Shown one piece after another: positions 27,906 through 32,106 of a DNA stretch of 32,106 nucleotides. Source of the DNA: a virus. A program made the position numbers and the translations under genes. Each line of letters opens with the position of its first letter. The stretch's first letter is position 1. The stretch lies in the IMG/VR virus record IMGVR_UViG_3300030430_005256, positions 1-32,106 of that record; one strand, given 5' to 3'. The notes under the pieces were generated by a model, which ran no database searches, was not told the DNA's origin, and worked only from the letters and a program-made list of their open reading frames with translations.

Positions 27906-29612
27906 ATGCCACTTTCTCCGTATTTTCTTCAAGGGTCAACAAACGAACAAAGATTAGTTCAAGATCTTATAAATGAACAATTAAAAATTTATGGACAGGA
28001 TGTTGTATATCTTCCTCGAAAGATTGTAAATAAAAATACAATCATGAAAGAAGTGACTGCATCAACATTTGATGATGCATTTCGAATGGAAGCATATTTG
28101 GTTAATTATGAAGGATTTGAGGGTTCTGGAGATGTATTATCAAAGTTTGGTATTCAAACAACTGATGCAGTATCATTTGTAATATCAAAGGAAAGATATG
28201 AAGATTTTATCAGTCCCTTCTTGACTGTTGATACTTCATATCAATTGGCAAGTAGACCAGAGGAAGGAGATTTAATATACTTACCTTTAGATAATACTAT
28301 GTTTGAAATAAAGTATGTTGAAGGTAAAAAACCATTTTACCAGTTGAATAACTTATATGTTTATACTTTAAGTTGTGAAGTAATGGATTACGCTCTCGAT
28401 GAGCAAATTGATACAGGAATTGAAGATGTTGATAAAGCAGCTGTAGAATTTGGATTTACCACTAAATTAACTATGGTTGGTGTAACTGCTGCTACAGCAA
28501 CAGCAACCGCACAATTAGCAAAAGACCTAAGTCTCCTTACGACTGGAAATTCTGTTAATCGTATCGATTTAATCAATGACGGAACTGGATATACCATTGC
28601 ACCTTTAATTGGTATATCTACAGCACCAACTAATGGTATTAATGCAACTGCAGTTGCAATTATGACAAGTCGAACTGGACAAACTGGACAGTCAATTGAT
28701 CGAATTGAAATAACAAATCCAGGATATGGATATACAGAAGTTCCTACAATTACAATTCGAAGTCAAAATGCCTTTGGAACAGGTGGAATAGCAACTGCAT
28801 TAATATCACCAACCTCAATTGGAGCACCAGTTATCACAGGTGGTGGTAGTGGATATGCATTCCCATCTGAGATATCACCAACAGTTACATTTACACCACC
28901 ATCCTCAAGAGCAACTGCAATTGCGACAGTTTCCTCTGGATCAACAGTTATAAATGCATTAACCATAACCAGTCCTGGCGTTGGATATACTGGAGTTCCA
29001 ACCGTTACAATATCTGCTCCTACGAGTGGAATTACAGCAATCGCAACTGCTACAGTAAGTGCTGGTGGAACTATTACAGGATTGACAATAAACAACGCTG
29101 GAACAGGATATACTTCATCTTCTGCACCTACAGTTACAATCAGTAATGAAGTTGGTATTAAGACTTGGACTGGAGAACTTGCAGAGGCAGTGTCATTCTT
29201 GAATACAAATGGAGAATTAAATGTAATTAGATATACAAACGCTGGTGTTGGATATACTGCAGGAAGTGCTCCAGAAATAACAATAAGTTCTCCAACAAAG
29301 GCAGGATTATCTACAGGAGATTACTTATTCAAGGAGATGGTTAGAGGAGTTTCTACAGGAACAACTGCATTTGTATCTGATTGGGATAGAGATACAAGAG
29401 TTCTTAAAGTTACAACATCATCTGGAACTTTCCTCACTGGAGAAACAGTTGTTGGTATTGGCACGACAATGAATGGATCAGATTCACAGTATGTAATTCA
29501 AAGCAAAACAGATGAAAATGATGATGATACTTTTGGAGATAATCTCACTGTAGAGACTGAAGCAGATGCAATTATTGATTTTTCCGAAGACAATCCCTTC
29601 GGAGATTTCTAA
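27906..29612 (+). CDS. gp14: Neck protein gp14 with internal GxGY beta-repeat array
   Basis: Residues 1-~205 match gp14: PYFLQGSTNEQRLVQDLINE, VVYLPRKIVNKNTI, EASTFDD-type and GDVLSKFGIQ blocks, then YLPLDNTMFEIKYVE and FYQLNNLYVYTLSCE. The C-terminus (DDTFGDNLTVETEADAIIDF, ending NPFGDF) also matches the gp14 tail. Between them, about residues 218-450 hold a Gly/Thr/Ile-rich array of at least five repeats, including NDGTGYTIAP, NPGYGYTEVP, GGGSGYAFP, SPGVGYTGVP, NAGTGYTSSS and NAGVGYTAGS. The array makes the protein 568 residues against about 256 in T4. The same repeat occurs in the giant wedge protein, gp8 and the DUF4815 protein. gp14 joins gp13 at the neck. The insertion would project outward as a beta-structure, which is an inference. 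Confidence 0.93.
   Translation: MPLSPYFLQGSTNEQRLVQDLINEQLKIYGQDVVYLPRKIVNKNTIMKEVTASTFDDAFRMEAYLVNYEGFEGSGDVLSKFGIQTTDAVSFVISKERYEDFISPFLTVDTSYQLASRPEEGDLIYLPLDNTMFEIKYVEGKKPFYQLNNLYVYTLSCEVMDYALDEQIDTGIEDVDKAAVEFGFTTKLTMVGVTAATATATAQLAKDLSLLTTGNSVNRIDLINDGTGYTIAPLIGISTAPTNGINATAVAIMTSRTGQTGQSIDRIEITNPGYGYTEVPTITIRSQNAFGTGGIATALISPTSIGAPVITGGGSGYAFPSEISPTVTFTPPSSRATAIATVSSGSTVINALTITSPGVGYTGVPTVTISAPTSGITAIATATVSAGGTITGLTINNAGTGYTSSSAPTVTISNEVGIKTWTGELAEAVSFLNTNGELNVIRYTNAGVGYTAGSAPEITISSPTKAGLSTGDYLFKEMVRGVSTGTTAFVSDWDRDTRVLKVTTSSGTFLTGETVVGIGTTMNGSDSQYVIQSKTDENDDDTFGDNLTVETEADAIIDFSEDNPFGDF
29583..29603 (+). terminator. Candidate hairpin at the 3' end of gp14
   Basis: TCCGAAG and CTTCGGA form a perfect 7-bp inverted repeat with a 7-base loop inside the last codons of gp14. 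A weak T-rich tract follows (gatttct). It could attenuate transcription or stabilise the mRNA end before the 27-base gp14-gp15 gap. The lack of a strong T-run makes it a doubtful intrinsic terminator. Confidence 0.35.
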
Positions 29613-29615
29613 ATA
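29608..29615 (+). promoter_or_regulatory. Weak late-promoter-like TCTAAATA upstream of gp15
   Basis: This octamer differs from TATAAATA at one base. It overlaps the gp14 stop codon and lies 24 bases before the gp15 ATG at 29640. It immediately follows the hairpin at 29583-29603. This could be a transcription boundary, but a one-mismatch octamer in AT-rich DNA is weak evidence. Confidence 0.25.
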
Positions 29616-29639
29616 GTTTGGATAGTAAATTATAAAATC

Positions 29640-30695
29640 ATGTTGGGAACATATTATTATCACGAAATAATTAGAAAGACTATCATAGCTTTTGGTACTC
29701 TTTTTAATAATATTGAAATTAAACATAAAACACAATCAGGAGGACCTCATTCTACTGTTAAGGTTCCGATTGCTTATGGTCCTACAGAAAAATTTGTTGC
29801 AAGATTAGAACAAAGACCAGATTTAAGAAATAGAGTTGCAATAACTTTACCTCGTTTATCATTTGAAATGGATGGAATATCTTATGATGCGACAAGAAAA
29901 GTTTCAACAATGCAAACTTTTAAAGCATTTACAAGAGATGGATCAAAAAGTGCAAGAAAAGTTTTTATGCCAGTTCCTTATAATTTAAGTTTTAAGTTAT
30001 ATGCGATGACTCAATATAATGAAGACTCTCTCCAAATTATTGAACAGATATTACCATTCTTCCAACCATCATTTAATTTGACTGTAAATTTAGTTTCTTC
30101 AATAGGAGAAAAAAGAGATATACCAATGATATTAGATTCAGTAAATTTTGAAGATAATTATGAAAGTGGTATGGATGAAAAAAGAGTTATTATTCATACT
30201 CTTGGATTTACTGCTAAAACATTCTTATTTGGTCCTGTTGCTGATAGTGCAAGTGGATTAATCAAAAAAGTTCAGGTTGATTATAATACAAATACTACAA
30301 ATAGAAAAGAGTCTTCAAGACAACTCCGATATATTGCAGAACCAAGAGCATTGAAAGATTATAATGATGATGGAGTTACATCTCTTGCTGAAAATATAGA
30401 TAAAAAAGTTAAGAGTTTCTTGGTATCAGATACATCAAGTCTCACCACAACCACTTATGTTGCAATTGATAATGAACTAATGTATATAACTGCAATTGAT
30501 GGTAACAAGATAACTGTAAGACGTGGTGAAGATGGTACAATTATAGATACTCATACAAGTGGAACAAATGTTGATGCAGTAAATGCTGCAGACGATGCTC
30601 TAGTTGAACTTGGAGATGACTTTGGATTTAGTGAACAACGTTTTGATTTTAGTGATGGAAAAATTTATAGTCCAACAAAAGGAGTTGATGTATGA
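29640..30695 (+). CDS. gp15: Tail completion / sheath terminator protein gp15
   Basis: The first ~210 residues match T4 gp15 (272 residues). The start MLGTYYYHEIIRKTIIAFG corresponds to the T4 gp15 opening. It is followed by LFNNIEIKHKTQSGG, VKVPIAYGPTEKFVARL, ITLPRLSFEMDGISYDATRK and IIEQILPFFQPSFNLTVNL, then RDIPMILDSVNFEDNY. gp15 forms a hexameric ring on top of the tail tube and sheath and binds the neck. Residues ~260-320 add a module (AIDNELMYITAIDGNKITV, RRGEDGT...HTSGT) that T4 gp15 lacks and that resembles modules in the giant wedge and DUF4815 proteins. The 3' end overlaps gp16 by four bases (ATGA). Confidence 0.93.
   Translation: MLGTYYYHEIIRKTIIAFGTLFNNIEIKHKTQSGGPHSTVKVPIAYGPTEKFVARLEQRPDLRNRVAITLPRLSFEMDGISYDATRKVSTMQTFKAFTRDGSKSARKVFMPVPYNLSFKLYAMTQYNEDSLQIIEQILPFFQPSFNLTVNLVSSIGEKRDIPMILDSVNFEDNYESGMDEKRVIIHTLGFTAKTFLFGPVADSASGLIKKVQVDYNTNTTNRKESSRQLRYIAEPRALKDYNDDGVTSLAENIDKKVKSFLVSDTSSLTTTTYVAIDNELMYITAIDGNKITVRRGEDGTIIDTHTSGTNVDAVNAADDALVELGDDFGFSEQRFDFSDGKIYSPTKGVDV
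30677..30684 (+). promoter_or_regulatory. Strong Shine-Dalgarno sequence for gp16
   Basis: AAAAGGAG lies seven bases before the gp16 ATG at 30692, inside the end of gp15. It is one of the few clear Shine-Dalgarno sequences in the window and fixes the gp16 start. Confidence 0.6.
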
Positions 30696-31123
30696 GTAAA
30701 TTTGACGAAATAGATGAATTTTTGGAAGTAGAAGCAATTGATTCTCCAATAAATTCAAAGGAACCAAAAAAAGGTGAGATTAAAAAGAAAAAAGATGATG
30801 AAACAATCGACTATGAATATACAAGAGGTAATTTATATTCTTTAATCGAAAAAGGTCAAGAAGCACTTGATAGTATTTTAGAAGTTGCACAAGAAGGGCA
30901 ACAACCAAGAGCATATGAAGTGGTTAGTCAATTACTTAAGAATGTTGGAGATACTACAGATAAGTTAATGGATCTCCAGCAAAAGAAAAAAGAACTTACA
31001 AAAGATGATAATAAATCGCCAACAACTGTAAACAATTCTTTATTTGTTGGATCAACTTCAGAACTATCTAAATTATTGAAGAAAGGAATAATAAATAATA
31101 AAGTGGAGAATGAAGAAGAATGA
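30692..31123 (+). CDS. gp16: Small terminase subunit gp16
   Basis: The 143-residue acidic and basic protein is close to T4 gp16 (164 residues). The core at ~45-95 (DYEYTRGNLYSLIEKGQEAL, DSILEVAQEGQQPRAYEVVS, QLLKNVGDTTDKLMDLQQKK) is the characteristic gp16 helical region, which oligomerises into a ring. The N-terminus is acidic with a Lys-rich stretch (KKGEIKKKKDDE). The C-terminus (NSLFVGSTSELSKLLKKG) matches the part of gp16 that interacts with the large subunit. gp16 recognises DNA and regulates the gp17 ATPase and nuclease during packaging. It overlaps gp15 and the next gene by four bases each. Confidence 0.93.
   Translation: MSKFDEIDEFLEVEAIDSPINSKEPKKGEIKKKKDDETIDYEYTRGNLYSLIEKGQEALDSILEVAQEGQQPRAYEVVSQLLKNVGDTTDKLMDLQQKKKELTKDDNKSPTTVNNSLFVGSTSELSKLLKKGIINNKVENEEE
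31090..31097 (+). promoter_or_regulatory. Candidate late promoter AATAAATA inside gp16 end
   Basis: AATAAATA fits the relaxed NATAAATA motif and lies 22 bases before the ATG at 31120. It could give the basic head-protein gene its own late transcript. It sits within a simple AT-rich codon run (ATAATAAATAATAAA), so chance is a serious alternative. Confidence 0.25.
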
Positions 31124-31830
31124 AGTCGTTCAACGAATTTATACAAGAAAGTAGTTTAACAAGATTGAAAAGCAAATCCGATAAAGGAGGAATGGCTGTT
31201 CTTTCTGGAAGTCGTGCTGACAAATCTGCAAAAGAAAATAAAGCAAGAGCAAAGCAATTAGATAAAGATATTCGTGGTAAAGGTTTACCAGGTGCAACTA
31301 AAGTAACTGGTAGATATGATGAAAAAGATAAAAAAACAGGGAAGGTAACAAAAGTCAAAGAACGTTCTCACGTTGTAACTTCTGGTAAGATGGGTAAGAG
31401 AAAGTTTAAAAAAGCAATCAAAGCACTTGGTAAAAAATATGATCAGGATGCAGTAATTACACAAACAAAAGGTGGTGGAGGTGCTACACTCAAGAGAACT
31501 CGTAAAGGTGCACTACCAAAAAGAAATATTAAAATTGGTAAGATGAGACCAGGTAGAACTGGTGAAATGGATACTAAAATTAAAGGTAAAACATTTACTT
31601 ATGAATCATCATATCTTCGTGTTCAACAAAGAGGTAGAACTTTTTCAATCGTTTTAAATTGGAAAGGAAGACTTTTAAGTACACAAATGTTCTTTCCACA
31701 ATTTACAAGACCAACAAAAGAACAAGTAACTTTTGAAATTAATAAAGTATATCCAGGTGCTATGGTATACTATTATAATCCTATCGAAAAAGATCCATCG
31801 CAACCGTTGGTGTTTGCTGGAAGAAGTTAA
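31120..31830 (+). CDS. Basic protein with capsid-targeting-like N-terminus, candidate internal head protein
   Basis: This 236-residue protein is very rich in Lys and Arg (for example KMGKRKFKKAIKALGKKY and LKRTRKGALPKRNIKIGKMR). The first ten residues, MKSFNEFIQE, resemble the MKTxxEFIxE capsid-targeting sequence of T4 internal head proteins. They end in I-Q-E, which fits the L/I-x-E cleavage rule of the gp21 prohead protease; no other L/I-x-E site was seen. Residues ~25-115 follow a 'LSGSRADKSAKEN..R...L...I...G......GRY.E' then 'ERSHVV' and 'LGKKYDQDAVI' pattern that recalls DUF3293-like proteins. The C-terminus is a beta-rich segment (SYLRVQQRGRTFSIVLNWKG). It lies between the two terminase genes. 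Packaging in the head is inferred, and its activity is unknown. Confidence 0.82.
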   Translation: MKSFNEFIQESSLTRLKSKSDKGGMAVLSGSRADKSAKENKARAKQLDKDIRGKGLPGATKVTGRYDEKDKKTGKVTKVKERSHVVTSGKMGKRKFKKAIKALGKKYDQDAVITQTKGGGGATLKRTRKGALPKRNIKIGKMRPGRTGEMDTKIKGKTFTYESSYLRVQQRGRTFSIVLNWKGRLLSTQMFFPQFTRPTKEQVTFEINKVYPGAMVYYYNPIEKDPSQPLVFAGRS

Positions 31831-31841
31831 AAGTTTTAATT

Positions 31842-32106
31842 ATGTCTGATAATGTTTATCTTGGTAATCCAAATTTAAAAAAAGCAAATACACAGATTCA
31901 ATTTTCTGCGAGGCAAATTGAAGAGTTTGTTAAATGTAAAAATGATCCATTATATTTTACACAGAAGTATGTAAAAATAGTCAGTCTTGATGAAGGATTA
32001 GTTCCTTTTCAACCATATAAGTTTCAAGAAAAATTAATTAAAAGATTTCATAAGAATCGTTTTAACATTTGTAAGATGCCTCGTCAGACTGGTAAGTCTA
32101 CGACTG
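31842..32106 (+). CDS. gp17: Large terminase subunit gp17, 3' end missing
   Basis: Only the first 88 codons lie in the window. They begin MSDNVYLGNPNLKKANTQIQ, then FSARQIEEFVKCKNDPLYF and LVPFQPYKFQEKLIKRFHKN, and end in CKMPRQTGKSTT. The PRQTGKST segment at ~80-87 is the ATPase Walker A loop of gp17 (T4 has SRQLGKTT at about 161-168). gp17 is the packaging motor, with an N-terminal ATPase and a C-terminal nuclease. The distance from the start to Walker A is about half that in T4, so the N-terminal extension is shorter here. The start is 11 bases after the preceding gene, without a strong Shine-Dalgarno sequence. Confidence 0.94.
   Translation, partial: MSDNVYLGNPNLKKANTQIQFSARQIEEFVKCKNDPLYFTQKYVKIVSLDEGLVPFQPYKFQEKLIKRFHKNRFNICKMPRQTGKSTT

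Noticed and set aside
1-32106. tRNA genes, CRISPR arrays, insertion sequences, attachment sites and host-derived metabolic genes
   Set aside because: None were seen. Intergenic space is too short for most of these, and the protein repeats are degenerate at the DNA level rather than direct repeats.

Overview
The window is part of the late virion-structure region of a T4-like (contractile-tailed) bacteriophage with an AT-rich genome. Every gene lies on the + strand. Genes are packed end to end with 1-8 base overlaps or gaps of a few bases, and many neighbours can be recognised as T4 baseplate, neck and terminase proteins in nearly T4 order: 25, 6, (7 position), 8, (10 position), then 13, 14, 15, 16, 17. 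The low GC, the TATAAATA-type late promoters and the lineage-specific structural proteins fit marine T4-like phages, that is cyanophages or SAR11 (Pelagibacter) phages. The sequence does not settle the host. There are no tRNAs, CRISPR arrays, insertion sequences or metabolic genes, and no gap between genes exceeds about 60 bases.

Layout. Bases 1-767 hold the 3' end of an unrecognised conserved-looking protein and a 43-residue small ORF. Bases 825-17375 are a baseplate wedge block: gp25, gp6, a giant 4205-residue mosaic protein where T4 has gene 7, and gp8 after a perfect late promoter. Bases 17379-24940 hold a 2444-residue DUF4815/gp10-like protein and a small coiled-coil protein. A second perfect late promoter opens bases 24943-27075, a cassette of small beta-rich and fibre-like tail proteins plus a 57-residue coiled-coil ORF. 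Bases 27068-30695 are the neck and tail-completion block (gp13, gp14, gp15). Bases 30692-32106 are the packaging block: small terminase gp16, a very basic protein with a capsid-targeting-like N-terminus, and the start of large terminase gp17.

How they work together. gp25, gp6, the giant protein and gp8 should form the baseplate wedges. The DUF4815 protein and the fibre-like proteins should decorate or extend the baseplate and fibres. gp13 and gp14 form the neck, gp15 caps the tail, and gp16 and gp17 package DNA.

Most notable points. The giant protein is a mosaic containing a cupredoxin-like segment with an intact His...Cys-x2-His-x2-Met ligand set, a reelin/jelly-roll-like segment and a YHYH-like domain. 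One GxGY beta-repeat module recurs in four different virion proteins and is inserted inside gp8 and gp14. A candidate capsid-packaged basic protein sits between the two terminase genes.
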